Origin: JBGQBN01 sp041494805
Lineage (GTDB): Bacteria > Acidobacteriota > Terriglobia > Terriglobales > Acidobacteriaceae
Assembly (NCBI GenBank): GCA_041494805.1
Contig: JBGQBN010000009.1
Location: forward strand, 1-64,000
Reading direction: 5' to 3'
Length of the DNA stretch: 64,000 bases
The notes under the pieces were generated by a model. That model was not told where the DNA came from, did no database searches, and worked only from the letters and a program-made list of their open reading frames with translations. The translations under genes were made by a program, and so were the position numbers. Shown here one piece after another: positions 9,182 to 17,406 of the stretch (positions within the stretch are counted from its first letter, which is position 1; each line of letters starts with the position of its first letter).

Positions 9182-10021
9182 CTAAGTCCCAACATCCGCT
9201 GCAATCCGCGGCAGCACCGCGCCCAGCAGCGCCACAAAATCACCCTTCACTCTCGCGGCGGTCTCCAGCACCTCTTCGTGATTGATGACCTGATCCAGAA
9301 TCCCCGCCGCCATGTTAGTCACGCAGGAAATCGCCAGAACCTTCATTCCCATGTGACGCGCGGCAATCACCTCCGCGACCGTGGACATACCCACCAGATC
9401 AGCCCCAATCGTCCGCAGATACCGGATCTCCGCCGGAGTTTCATAATTCGGCCCCAAGAGCCCCGCATAGACGCCCTGATAAACCGTCTTGCCCAGGCGG
9501 CGTGCTTCCGCAACCGCGATCTCGCGATACGGCTTCCAGTACGCCTGCGTCATATCCGGAAAGCGCGCACCCAAGCGATCATCGTTCGCTCCGACCAAAG
9601 GATTTTGTCCCTGCAAATTGATGTGGTCGGTGAGGACGACCAGCGCCCCTTGCTTGTATTCAAGGTTGATCCCGCCGGCTGCATTGGTATGCACCACAGC
9701 CCGGACGCCCATGCGCCCAAACACGCGCATCGGGAAAGCAACTTCCTGCGCCGAGTACCCTTCATAAAGATGCACCCGTCCCTGCATAGCGGCGATGGGA
9801 ACGCCGTCTGATTTGCCAATCACCATCTGCCCGGCGTGCCCAATCGCTGTGGAGTGTGGGAAGGATGGAATGTCCGCGTAGGGAATCCGCGTAGTTTCAG
9901 CAAGTTCGTCTGCAAAGGCCCCGAGTCCCGAGCCCAGGACAAGTCCAATCCGCGGGCGCAGCGCGGTGCGTGACAGCAGGAACTTCGCCGCAGATTCTGC
10001 AAGAGTGAAATCGTCGATCAT
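9182..10021 (-). CDS. Purine nucleoside phosphorylase (trimeric, type I)
   Basis: Phosphorolyses inosine, guanosine and deoxy forms to free base and ribose 1-phosphate. Motifs in order: GLVLGSGLG (phosphate-binding loop, residues 27-35), FPHSTAIGHAGQM, MQGRVHLYEGYS, TNAAGGIN, GPNYETPAEIRYL (purine-site segment) and MSTVAEVIAARH, all typical of the 270-280-residue trimeric enzymes. It is the last gene of the leftward run adenosine deaminase, nucleoside transporter, phosphorylase. The 82 bases between it and the transporter gene are almost wholly heptamer repeats that can fold on themselves. Confidence 0.93.
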   Translation of the reverse strand: MIDDFTLAESAAKFLLSRTALRPRIGLVLGSGLGAFADELAETTRIPYADIPSFPHSTAIGHAGQMVIGKSDGVPIAAMQGRVHLYEGYSAQEVAFPMRVFGRMGVRAVVHTNAAGGINLEYKQGALVVLTDHINLQGQNPLVGANDDRLGARFPDMTQAYWKPYREIAVAEARRLGKTVYQGVYAGLLGPNYETPAEIRYLRTIGADLVGMSTVAEVIAARHMGMKVLAISCVTNMAAGILDQVINHEEVLETAARVKGDFVALLGAVLPRIAADVGT

Positions 10022-10024
10022 TTA

Positions 10025-10105
10025 AGCTCTTAGCTCTTGGCCTTTAGCTCTTAGCTCTCCGGCCAGGGATGAGCTAAGAGCTAAAAGCTAATGGCTAAAA
10101 GCTTC
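10025..10105. repeat. Inverted arrays of degenerate heptamers between phosphorylase and transporter genes
   Basis: Five 7-base units (AGCTCTT, AGCTCTT, GGCCTTT, AGCTCTT, AGCTCTC) at 10025-10059 are followed, after an 11-base spacer, by five complementary units (GAGCTAA, GAGCTAA, AAGCTAA, TGGCTAA, AAGCTTC) at 10071-10105. The halves can form a hairpin with a stem of 15 or more base pairs. The array runs from the transporter stop codon almost to the phosphorylase ATG. Confidence 0.85.
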
Positions 10106-11342
10106 ACAAAAGCATTCCCGCAATCGATGCCGACATCAAATTCGCCATCGTCCCCGCCAGCATCGCACGCACCCCCAACTTGGCCAGTTCGCCCCTCTTG
10201 TTCGGAGCCAGCGAGCCGATACCGCCGATTTCGATACCGATATTTCCCAGGTTGGCGAAACCGCACAGGGCGTAAGTGGCGATGGTGTAGGAACGCGGGT
10301 CCAGTGCCGCCTTCTGTCCTGTAAGCATGGAGAACGCCACGAACTCATTCAACACCATGCGCGTACCCAGCAGGTTGCCGATGGCCGAACAGTCCTTCCA
10401 CGGCACCCCGATCACCCAGGCCACGGGCGAGAACAAAACACCAAAGATTTTCTCAAAGCTGCTGGGAAACCAGTTCCATCCGAAGTGGGCCAGACCGTTA
10501 TGTATCCCGCCCAATAAGCCGTTGGCCAGCGCAATCAACGCCAGAAACGAGATCAGCATAGCCGCGACATTAAGAGTCAAATAGAGTCCGTCGGTCGTGC
10601 CTTTCGCCACCGCCCCCAGCAGGTTCTCGCTCTTATCTTCGCCCATCTCCTCATCGCTCATCTCCACTCGCCCCGCCGTCACCGCGTGCTCCGTCTCCGG
10701 CACGAGCATCTTGGCCACCAGAATCGTCCCCGGCGCGGTCATGATCACCGCCGTCAAAAGATGCTTGGCGTCGATGCCGAAGGCAATGTAGGCAGCCATC
10801 ACCGCACCACTGATGTGTGCCATGCCACTGGTCATGATGGTCATCAGTTCCGAACGCGTCAGTTTGGGCAGAAACGGACGAATGGTCAGCGGTGCCTCGG
10901 TGCATCCCAGGAAAATGCTGGCGGCCACGTTCATGGACTCGGCCCCGCTGGTGCCCATGAACTTCATCATCACCCGCGCCATCTGCCGGATGACCCACTG
11001 CATTACCCCATAGTGATACAGGACGGCGAAAAAGGCAGCCACAAATATGATGGTAGGCAAGACCTGGAAAGCGAGGTAGAACGGTGGGCCTTTTTTTCCT
11101 AGATCCCCAAAAAGAAACGACGAACCCGCGTAGGAGTAGCCGAGAAAGCGAGTGACCACATCACCCAGCCAGGCAAACAGCCGCCGCCCAGCCTCCACCC
11201 GCAAGACCAGAAACGCAAAGACGATCTGTAACCCCAGGCCCCAGGCAACGGTGCGCAACCGAATAGCCCGCCGGTTGGTGGAAAACAGGTAAGCCAGCGC
11301 GACCATGGTCATCAGCCCGAGAATGCCAGTAAGTCGGCTCAA
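10104..11342 (-). CDS. nupC: Concentrative nucleoside transporter (CNT/NupC family)
   Basis: Inner-membrane symporter that brings purine and pyrimidine nucleosides into the cytoplasm with protons or sodium. The 412 residues hold about ten hydrophobic segments and the CNT signatures ESMNVAASIFLGCTEAPL, GTRMVLNEFVAF and YALCGFANLGNIGI. The likely start is TTG at 11342, which has GGAGGAG immediately upstream; no better ATG is seen. It lies between adenosine deaminase and purine nucleoside phosphorylase on the same strand, which fits uptake of inosine or adenosine feeding phosphorolysis. Confidence 0.93.
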   Translation of the reverse strand: MSRLTGILGLMTMVALAYLFSTNRRAIRLRTVAWGLGLQIVFAFLVLRVEAGRRLFAWLGDVVTRFLGYSYAGSSFLFGDLGKKGPPFYLAFQVLPTIIFVAAFFAVLYHYGVMQWVIRQMARVMMKFMGTSGAESMNVAASIFLGCTEAPLTIRPFLPKLTRSELMTIMTSGMAHISGAVMAAYIAFGIDAKHLLTAVIMTAPGTILVAKMLVPETEHAVTAGRVEMSDEEMGEDKSENLLGAVAKGTTDGLYLTLNVAAMLISFLALIALANGLLGGIHNGLAHFGWNWFPSSFEKIFGVLFSPVAWVIGVPWKDCSAIGNLLGTRMVLNEFVAFSMLTGQKAALDPRSYTIATYALCGFANLGNIGIEIGGIGSLAPNKRGELAKLGVRAMLAGTMANLMSASIAGMLL

Positions 11343-11406
11343 GCTCCTCCGCAGGTGATTCGCAGGCGCATTCTAGCACCTCGGCCGCAGGCCCACCGGA
11401 ACCACG

Positions 11407-11441
11407 CTGAGAACTGAGAACAGGGAACTAAGAACTGCGTT
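11407..11441. repeat. Degenerate heptamer array
   Basis: Five 7-base units in tandem: CTGAGAA, CTGAGAA, CAGGGAA, CTAAGAA, CTGCGTT. The array abuts the stop codon of the adenosine deaminase gene at 11442. Confidence 0.75.
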
Positions 11442-12974
11442 TCAGAACTTCCGCTCGAAATTCGCAAACGAGCTTTCGAGCTTCCACTGCCCGCGGGCGC
11501 GCTCGTTTGCCTCCAGAAACTTCTCACACCCGGATGAAACCTTGGCCGCGTCGGCACGGTCGCCAGCACACGCCGCCACTGGACGAAATTGCTGCGTCTC
11601 CACCCAAAGGCTGGCGCCAGGCAAGAAACTGTGCTCCAGGCTCTGTCGCGCCATGCGCTTGACCTCGGCATAAGTCAGGCCATAGCTCTCTACGGCTCGC
11701 ACGTACTCATGGGTCATATCGGAACGCGCGACTCCCTCATCGTCCGTCGCCAGCGCCACTGGCACGCCATGAAGCTGGTAAACCGGCAGAGGATGGTCTT
11801 GCCCGCGCACGCCCAGAATCACATCGTTTGAGGTCAGGCAAATCTCCACCAGCACGTTGCGCTGCGCCATCTCCCGCAACAAGCCGAGGGGATCACGCTC
11901 GTCCATTACGGACACGCCATGCCCGATGCGCTCGGCATGCCCTCGCTCAATGGACTCGCGGATATGAAAGCGCAGTCCCTCCGGCGGTACCAATCCCATT
12001 GCCAGTTCGCCCGCATGCAGGCTGATGTGCACTCCCGGATAGACGCCGTGCAGGAAGTCAAGCATCCTCATATGCAGCTCGAAATCATGCATCGGCACGT
12101 ACCAGTCTTCGGGCATGACCAGGTTGAGCCCAACAAACCGCGGATCGGACTTTGCCAGTTCGAAGCCGGCCAGGATCTGTGCAAACACCTGCTCTCGTGG
12201 CAACCCGCGCAGCACCTGGTACAGAAAGCGGACCGTGACGCCGCAGCCGGGATCAGCTTCCGCCGAACCGCACTTGAGCGCGGAACGCATCTTCGCTTCG
12301 TCGTCATCGAGCTGCTTGCCAGTCGCCGCGATCACATCCTTCAAACCGCCCGAGAGAAGCTTGTCGCGCATCCGGCCAAAATCGTCGTCCCAACCTAGCT
12401 TTGCCCCTAGTCGTGCGGACTGCATGCCATCCGCCGTGTGCATGAGTTCAAGGTATTGCACATGATCGGCAGCCGCCCGCGCCGCGGCCTCCGCCATGGA
12501 CTCGCCCATATGGTTCAGCATCGCGGCTAGAAACTTGTCGAAGGTGGCAAAGAAGTGGTCGTGGCCAGATTCCTCCCCGCGGTTCCAGTTGCGCATGGAC
12601 CAGGCGTCGATCATGGAGTTGTAGAGAACCTGATCCTGATACGCGCAAGCCACCCACGGCTTGCTGGTATACCTTTCACAGGAAACATCGCATGGCGGAG
12701 TCAGCAGGAAAGAGGTCGTCCGGTCAACACACAAACCGCTGCCGGCGGCGAAGTCGATGAGGCTCTCCGCATAAATCGCGCCCTCCAGGTGGTTGTGCAG
12801 GTCGCCGCCCTTGGGCATGTCCCGCAAGAATGCCAGCAGAAGCAGAGGCTGCCGCCGAATCGAGTCGAAATAACGGGCCGTGCGCTGCTGTGGATCGGTA
12901 GCGGCTTGCGCTGCGGCAACCGACCCACTTACCGCTACGACAACAACAATAAGCAGACCAGCCGCTCGGCTCAC
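11442..12974 (-). CDS. Secreted adenosine deaminase
   Basis: Deaminates adenosine to inosine. The family's zinc and catalytic motifs are intact: MPKGGDLHNHLEGA (His60 and His62), HAGE (His320, Glu323), RIGHG (His352), LTSNDVI and ATDDEG (Asp411, Asp412). At about 510 residues it is longer than cytosolic enzymes and starts with a signal peptide (GLLIVVVVAVSGSVAAAQA). An extra segment with several cysteines follows (residues 80-111), as in extracellular ADGF-like enzymes. GTG at 12974 is chosen because AGGAGG lies five bases before it. It leads the transporter and phosphorylase genes, which suggests that adenosine is deaminated outside the cytoplasm and inosine then taken up. Confidence 0.92.
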   Translation of the reverse strand: MSRAAGLLIVVVVAVSGSVAAAQAATDPQQRTARYFDSIRRQPLLLLAFLRDMPKGGDLHNHLEGAIYAESLIDFAAGSGLCVDRTTSFLLTPPCDVSCERYTSKPWVACAYQDQVLYNSMIDAWSMRNWNRGEESGHDHFFATFDKFLAAMLNHMGESMAEAAARAAADHVQYLELMHTADGMQSARLGAKLGWDDDFGRMRDKLLSGGLKDVIAATGKQLDDDEAKMRSALKCGSAEADPGCGVTVRFLYQVLRGLPREQVFAQILAGFELAKSDPRFVGLNLVMPEDWYVPMHDFELHMRMLDFLHGVYPGVHISLHAGELAMGLVPPEGLRFHIRESIERGHAERIGHGVSVMDERDPLGLLREMAQRNVLVEICLTSNDVILGVRGQDHPLPVYQLHGVPVALATDDEGVARSDMTHEYVRAVESYGLTYAEVKRMARQSLEHSFLPGASLWVETQQFRPVAACAGDRADAAKVSSGCEKFLEANERARGQWKLESSFANFERKF

Positions 12975-13020
12975 CAAACCCTCCTTGAATTCCTGAAGAC
13001 CGGCATTTTACCTGTTCGGC

Positions 13021-13396
13021 AGAAATAAAGTAGCAGAACCCAGCTTGCTGATCGCGAAAGATCGACCGCGAGAGATCGACCGTGGCCAGCGTGGAGAACC
13101 GCCGAGGCCCAGCTCTAGAAAGACCACAAAAGTCCCTCCCCACGCGGTTTTCGCGAGATTTTCACAGTTTGAGGGTGGGAGATTTTTCTAGCGACTGCCG
13201 CAGGGGCGCTAACGGAATCCGCAAAAAACGCCATCCGCTGCCGATCAATCGGCAACCCTTTTCGGCAAATTGCACCACTTTCAGTTCACCTGGCTGTGGA
13301 CCGGCTGCACTTGATTGATTTTACGACGGATAGAGTTCTGTGTTTCGTATTGACTCTAAAAATGGAAGGAGTAAGAAAATAATCGTTCTTTGACAG
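13021..13396 (+). other. Spacer upstream of the structured RNA, with a possible promoter
   Basis: No gene is supported here. AGATCGACCG occurs twice within 13055-13085. A plausible plus-strand promoter has TTGACT at 13350-13355, a 16-base gap and TAAGAA at 13372-13377, which would start transcription near 13384, just before the structured RNA. The minus-strand promoter for the adenosine deaminase gene should also lie here, but no clear match was seen. Confidence 0.35.
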
Positions 13397-13705
13397 CTTC
13401 TGAAGTTTTCCCGGTTGGTGCGGCGTCCGGGGCTCAAGCGAAGTCACCTGCAGACCGCAAGGTCATGCAGGGAAGGCGAGCAAGGGTCTATAGCAAAGCG
13501 CTGGTCGAGGCGAACAAGAAGATATGTTGAAGGCAACATAGGATCCCGAGGCGTTAAGCTGGTTTATCCGGTTGGCGGTAAGCCCGGAGCCCGAGCAACG
13601 ATCGCGCGTTGCGACCCGCAAGGGAAGCGACGAAGGCAGGTCGGCAAGGGTCTAAAGCGAGCTACTGGCCGAGACGAATGAGCTTAACACCACCTCGGGA
13701 TTCTT
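13397..13705 (+). ncRNA. Candidate structured RNA with two tandem related domains, family not recognised
   Basis: Two domains of about 110-130 bases share the same order of elements. Each starts with a stem: CCCGG/CCGGG (13410-13414 with 13427-13431) in the first, TCCGG/CCGGA (13567-13571 with 13584-13588) in the second, a compensatory change. Each then has a GNRA hairpin with loop GCAA (13447-13471 and 13607-13632), followed by a conserved GCAAGGGTCTA stretch and a GACGAA- or GGCGAA-like end. A 7-bp hairpin TATGTTG/CAACATA (13523-13540) links them. The second domain is closed by a 17-bp helix: ATCCCGAGG (13543-13551) with CCTCGGGAT (13693-13701) and GTTAAGCT (13553-13560) with AGCTTAAC (13681-13688). 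GNRA loops fit only the plus strand. Both flanking genes are on the minus strand, so it looks freestanding. Confidence 0.6.
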
Positions 13706-13832
13706 ATTTGTGACGCGCGCAATCCAACCCCGCTGAGCGGCCAGGCCTCAGCGCTCCCCTGCCTCCGAGTAATTCGGGCTCTATCGGGGATGGGATGCGC
13801 GCTTCCCCATCCGCTACGTCTGGGCCTAACCC
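13706..13832. other. Spacer with two hairpins downstream of the structured RNA
   Basis: CGCTGAG (13731-13737) pairs with CTCAGCG (13747-13753), and GGATGGG (13788-13794) pairs with CCCATCC (13806-13812). Neither has a strong U tract. They could end the RNA on the plus strand or the Ig-like gene on the minus strand. No coding sequence is supported. Confidence 0.4.
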
Positions 13833-14537
13833 TCACGGTCCTTGCTGCACCCGCAGTTTCTCTCCCGTCACCAGCCGTGCTCGATAGATGGTGTTGGTCG
13901 CGGCTACCTCGGCCACAACGTCAACATTCACTTCGTAAGCGCCCCGCGGCAGGTTCTCTCCGAACGGAATCTCGAGATCAATAGTGTTCTTCTTCAGAGC
14001 AAAGTGCTGATACCCAACCGCCGTAGCTCGTCCCTTCTCGCTCACCGCCAGCACGATCACCGTCAGGTCGAAATCCTGTCCCGTCTGGTTGGAAACTTTG
14101 ACCGCACCCTCCACCCTTTTTCCCGCTACCTTGGGATCTCGGCTCCACGCAACCAGCAGTGGCGCCACCACCTGCAGATCGAGTTCCTGGTTCTGCTGCT
14201 GGGCAGGCTTGCCGCTATCGGTCACCGTCACCACAAAGTGAAACGATCCAGCTTCGCTGGGAATCCCAGCCAGCAAGCCGTCTTCACTCAGTGCGATACC
14301 CCGCGGTAACGAACCTCCAGTGAATTGCCATTTCAAAGGACTGATTCCGCCCTGAGCCTCCAATTGGAAGCGATACTCTTGCCGCAGATACCCCTTGGGC
14401 AAGGACGTCGTCCGCACTGAGAGTGGCCCGCCCATCGCGGCGCCCTGCTGCGCCGGGGAGCTGAGGGAAGCCGCCAGCACGCACCACATAATGGCAAGGG
14501 TTGCGCGGCCGGCCACGTGCTTTGACATGATCCCCAT
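13833..14537 (-). CDS. Exported protein with a putative Ig (He_PIG-like) domain
   Basis: About 234 residues, with a signal peptide (LAIMWCVLAASLSSPAQ). A cadherin-like putative Ig fold follows, with LPKGYLRQEYRFQLEAQGG, then SLPRGIALSEDGLLAGIP and FHFVVTVTDSG, a pattern typical of bacterial He_PIG modules. The C-terminal half looks beta-rich and is not assigned. ATG 14537 (or 14528) is preferred to a TTG at 14570, since the signal peptide then starts near the N-terminus. Ligand and partner are unknown. It stands alone between the structured RNA and the alpha/beta hydrolase gene. Confidence 0.75.
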   Translation of the reverse strand: MGIMSKHVAGRATLAIMWCVLAASLSSPAQQGAAMGGPLSVRTTSLPKGYLRQEYRFQLEAQGGISPLKWQFTGGSLPRGIALSEDGLLAGIPSEAGSFHFVVTVTDSGKPAQQQNQELDLQVVAPLLVAWSRDPKVAGKRVEGAVKVSNQTGQDFDLTVIVLAVSEKGRATAVGYQHFALKKNTIDLEIPFGENLPRGAYEVNVDVVAEVAATNTIYRARLVTGEKLRVQQGP

Positions 14538-14587
14538 CGCGTGCGCTCTAGAGCCAAAGCTACAGCACAAGGTTGCCTACTCCAAAA

Positions 14588-14622
14588 ACTGAGAACCGGG
14601 AACTGACCACCGGAAACTGGTT
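14588..14622. repeat. Degenerate heptamer array
   Basis: Units ACTGAGA, ACCGGGA, ACTGACC, ACCGGAA and ACTGG in tandem, in the gap between the Ig-like gene and the hydrolase gene. Confidence 0.75.
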
Positions 14623-14679
14623 TTCTCCCGATCCCGCCTCTCACGTTCAGTGCACGTGCATTGCGACCAAACTCTGTAC

Positions 14680-15666
14680 TTATCTTCCCAAAAAGTCATC
14701 GACCGCTTTAACGAACATGTCAGGCTGATCCACAAACGTCATGTGCCCCGCCTTGGGGAAGATCACCAGCCTCGATCCCGCAATCTTCTCGTGCATCACC
14801 TGCGACATCGCCGGATCGGACTCGTCGTGATCGCCCACCAGCACAAGGGTTGGCACCTTAATCGTCGCCAACTGGTCCGTGTACTCCACCGATTTCAGGT
14901 TCCCGTCAATGATGAACTCGCCATGGGATCCCCACATTTCCCGGTAGAGGTCCCATGCCGTGTTGCCATTGGCGACGGGGTCATAATTAGGATCGGGACG
15001 ATTTTGGTACAGATACGGAAAATAACCTTCACCCCAGGCCGCAATCATGTATTCGTTCGTGTAACGATGCTGCTCGTATTCCTTGCCGTGGCCATAGAGG
15101 CCTGCTGCTTCCATCTTGCTGATTCGGTCGCGGAGCTCAGCTGGCATCTTCTCTTTCATGTGCACGAAGACTTCATTGATCGCCTTGGTGCTGGAAAACG
15201 TGCTGCCTAGAATCAGGTGTGAAAGATTGCGCTGATACTTGAACGCATACGCCTGTGCCAAGCAGCCTCCGTAGGAATGCCCCAGCAGGCTGATCTTGCC
15301 CAGCCCCAGCGCCTGCCGCACCGCCTCAACGTCTTCCACCATATTCTCGACGGTGTAGCCGGAGGCATCCTCCAGCTTCTGTGAGCGTCCCGAGCCACGC
15401 TCATCAATGAAGATCAATTCATTGTGCCGCGCCAAAGGCAGCAGGTAGGGCAGGAAGTAGTCATGCGACGCCCCCGGCCCACCATGCACAATCATGAGGG
15501 GTTCGCCGCGCCCAAGAATCTTGTAGTAGATCATCACACCATGGGCGTCCACGAATCCCTCTTGCATGGGATAGAGGTTTGGAGAATTTGCGGATGGTCC
15601 CGCGCCCTGGGCCAACGTGATTGCAGACATCAGGAAGAGAAGAAAGAGGGTTAGTGGAGTCTTCAT
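14680..15666 (-). CDS. Exported alpha/beta hydrolase, proline-iminopeptidase-like
   Basis: Serine hydrolase of the prolyl-aminopeptidase subgroup of about 328 residues. It carries the oxyanion motif HGGPG, the nucleophile elbow GHSYGG, an acid in VGDHDESDP and the histidine in AGHMTFVDQP, so the triad is intact. A signal peptide (MKTPLTLFLLFLMSAITLAQG) puts it outside the cytoplasm. ATG 15666 with GGGGG upstream is taken over earlier in-frame codons. It probably releases N-terminal residues from peptides or hydrolyses an amide or ester; the substrate is unknown. It follows citF on the same strand after 67 bases and may be co-transcribed or separate. Confidence 0.85.
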   Translation of the reverse strand: MKTPLTLFLLFLMSAITLAQGAGPSANSPNLYPMQEGFVDAHGVMIYYKILGRGEPLMIVHGGPGASHDYFLPYLLPLARHNELIFIDERGSGRSQKLEDASGYTVENMVEDVEAVRQALGLGKISLLGHSYGGCLAQAYAFKYQRNLSHLILGSTFSSTKAINEVFVHMKEKMPAELRDRISKMEAAGLYGHGKEYEQHRYTNEYMIAAWGEGYFPYLYQNRPDPNYDPVANGNTAWDLYREMWGSHGEFIIDGNLKSVEYTDQLATIKVPTLVLVGDHDESDPAMSQVMHEKIAGSRLVIFPKAGHMTFVDQPDMFVKAVDDFLGR

Positions 15667-15733
15667 GGCCCCCATGCTAACCGCTTTGAAGGACGAAGAC
15701 AAAACTCTGATGAAAAGTGATCCGCGGGCTGCC

Positions 15734-17296
15734 TTAGCCTACCTGCCAAACCGTATCCAGCACTGTCCCGTCCACCCACTTCACCACCGCGACCGGCCGG
15801 TCCCCAAGCTTCGGCCGCGCCGGCTTCCCGCCGCAAATCCGCTCCACTTCGGACTTGATGTCCTGGAGCGGCCGGATGGGCAGCTTCGAACCCTTCACCG
15901 CATCCAGCAAATCCTGACGCCGCGGATTGACCGCAATCCCACGCTCCGTCACCACCACATCAATCAGCTCGCCCGGCCCGGTCAACGTCGTCACTTCATC
16001 CACGATCACCGGAATGCGGTCGCGGAACGACGGCACCGCCAGAATCGTGCATCCCGCCGCCAGACAGTTCTGCCACCCGCCAATCCCGTGCAACAGCCGC
16101 CCATCGGAATGCGTCACCACATTGCCATTGAAGTTCACATCCACTTCAGTCGCGCCCAATACCACCGCATCCACCATCGAAGCGAACGAACCTTTGCCGT
16201 GAAAGTTGTACGAAGTGAACGGAGACGTGGGCACGTGTCGCGGATCGCTGGCAATGGATTTCACGGCGTCGAGATCGAACGTCTGTCCGTCGAGAATGTA
16301 ATCGGTCAATCCTTCCTGCAGCATCTCCACCAGATACCGCGTGGATCCGCCGCGCACGAAACGCGCTTTCACGCCATCTTCTTTCATCATGCGTCGCAAA
16401 TAATCGACGAACGCCAGCGCAATCCCGCCTGCCCCTGCCTGGAAGGAAAATCCGTTGCGCATGATCCCCGCCTCGCGCAGGAACCGCGCCACAAACTCCG
16501 CAATCCGCAATCGATCGGGCGAGCGTGTGATCTGGGTTGTCCCCGAAACAATCTTCGTCGGATCGCCGATCGACTCCACCTCAACCACAAAGTCCACATT
16601 GTTGCCCTGGATTTGCCAGGGAAGACAAGGGAACGGCACCAGGCTGTCGGTGACCACGATTACCTGGTCGGCGTACATGGAATCCGCCAGCGCAAACCCC
16701 AGCGATCCGCAAGCCGACTTGCCATGCGACCCATCGGCGTTGCCGAAAGAGTCGGCTGTCGGCGCAGCGATCACCGCGATGTCAACGTGCACCTCGCCAT
16801 CCTGTATGGCCTGCCAACGCCCTCCGTGCGAGCGCAGCACGCCCATGCCCCGCATCTTGCCCTGGGTGCAGTAGTCGCCCAGCGGCCCATTCATCGAGCC
16901 TTCAATGTGATGAATGACCCCCGACTGCATCAGCTCAATCGCACTTTTCTGCGAGGGAAATGAAGCGCTGGGAAACCACAGCAAATCTTTGACGCCGATT
17001 TTTGCCGCCGCCTCAAGCGCCATCAAAGCAACGCGGTCGCCGTCCCGCAGGTGATGATGATTAGAGATCACCATGCCATCGCGCAGCCCACACCTGCTCA
17101 AGGCAGTTTCGAGATCCGTCACGCGCTTGTCGCCGTTCTCCGGATAATCCTTATTCGAGCGAACCGGCGGCGCAGTCTTGCGCGCCCGCGGCTGGTACTT
17201 GGCCACACCCAGATAAGGAATCTGCGGCTTGCCATTGACCATGGCCGGCACCATCCGCCCCGCCGCATTCTGTGCCACTTCCACTCTCTCGCTCAT
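15734..17296 (-). CDS. citF: Citrate lyase alpha subunit (citrate:acetyl-ACP transferase)
   Basis: CitF moves the acetyl group between acetyl-ACP and citrate in the citrate lyase complex. The 520-residue protein shows typical CitF segments, including ISNHHHLRDGD, SGVIHHIEGSMNGPLGDYC, ADGSHGKSACGSLGFA, GIMRNGFSFQAGAGGIAL and VTERGIAVNPRR. GGGAG precedes the ATG at 17296. It lies 110 bases downstream of the fused CitD-CitE gene. The usual accessory genes citC, citG and citX, which charge the acyl carrier protein, are not in the window. A citramalate-like substrate cannot be excluded. Confidence 0.9.
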   Translation of the reverse strand: MSERVEVAQNAAGRMVPAMVNGKPQIPYLGVAKYQPRARKTAPPVRSNKDYPENGDKRVTDLETALSRCGLRDGMVISNHHHLRDGDRVALMALEAAAKIGVKDLLWFPSASFPSQKSAIELMQSGVIHHIEGSMNGPLGDYCTQGKMRGMGVLRSHGGRWQAIQDGEVHVDIAVIAAPTADSFGNADGSHGKSACGSLGFALADSMYADQVIVVTDSLVPFPCLPWQIQGNNVDFVVEVESIGDPTKIVSGTTQITRSPDRLRIAEFVARFLREAGIMRNGFSFQAGAGGIALAFVDYLRRMMKEDGVKARFVRGGSTRYLVEMLQEGLTDYILDGQTFDLDAVKSIASDPRHVPTSPFTSYNFHGKGSFASMVDAVVLGATEVDVNFNGNVVTHSDGRLLHGIGGWQNCLAAGCTILAVPSFRDRIPVIVDEVTTLTGPGELIDVVVTERGIAVNPRRQDLLDAVKGSKLPIRPLQDIKSEVERICGGKPARPKLGDRPVAVVKWVDGTVLDTVWQVG

Positions 17297-17322
17297 TCCA
17301 CTCCCTTTGGCTCAAGTTCCAT

Positions 17323-17364
17323 TGTCATCCTGAGCGGGCTTCCAGCCCGCGAAGGACCTATGCA
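17323..17364. repeat. Intergenic palindromic repeat
   Basis: GCGGGCT and AGCCCGC pair around TCC, flanked by TGTCATCCTGA and GAAGGACCTATGCAC. It fills the space between the citDE fusion gene and citF. The style is common in acidobacterial genomes; function unknown. Confidence 0.55.
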
Positions 17365-17406
17365 CCTGTCTGGCCCACCGAGGCGACGCATCCTTCTTAT
17401 CGGCAG

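Noticed and set aside
10025..10105. Short repeat arrays as CRISPR
   Set aside because: Units are seven bases, contiguous and without spacers, and no cas gene is present.
13600..13650. Resemblance of the second RNA domain to 4.5S/SRP RNA (AAGGGAAGCGACGAAGGCAGG)
   Set aside because: The GGAA loop and the conserved AGCAG/CAGG internal loop of SRP RNA are absent, and the element is duplicated in tandem.
15617..16963. Plus-strand frame of 448 codons opposite citF
   Set aside because: Shadow of citF: high-GC antisense frame, rich in Arg and His, no domain pattern.
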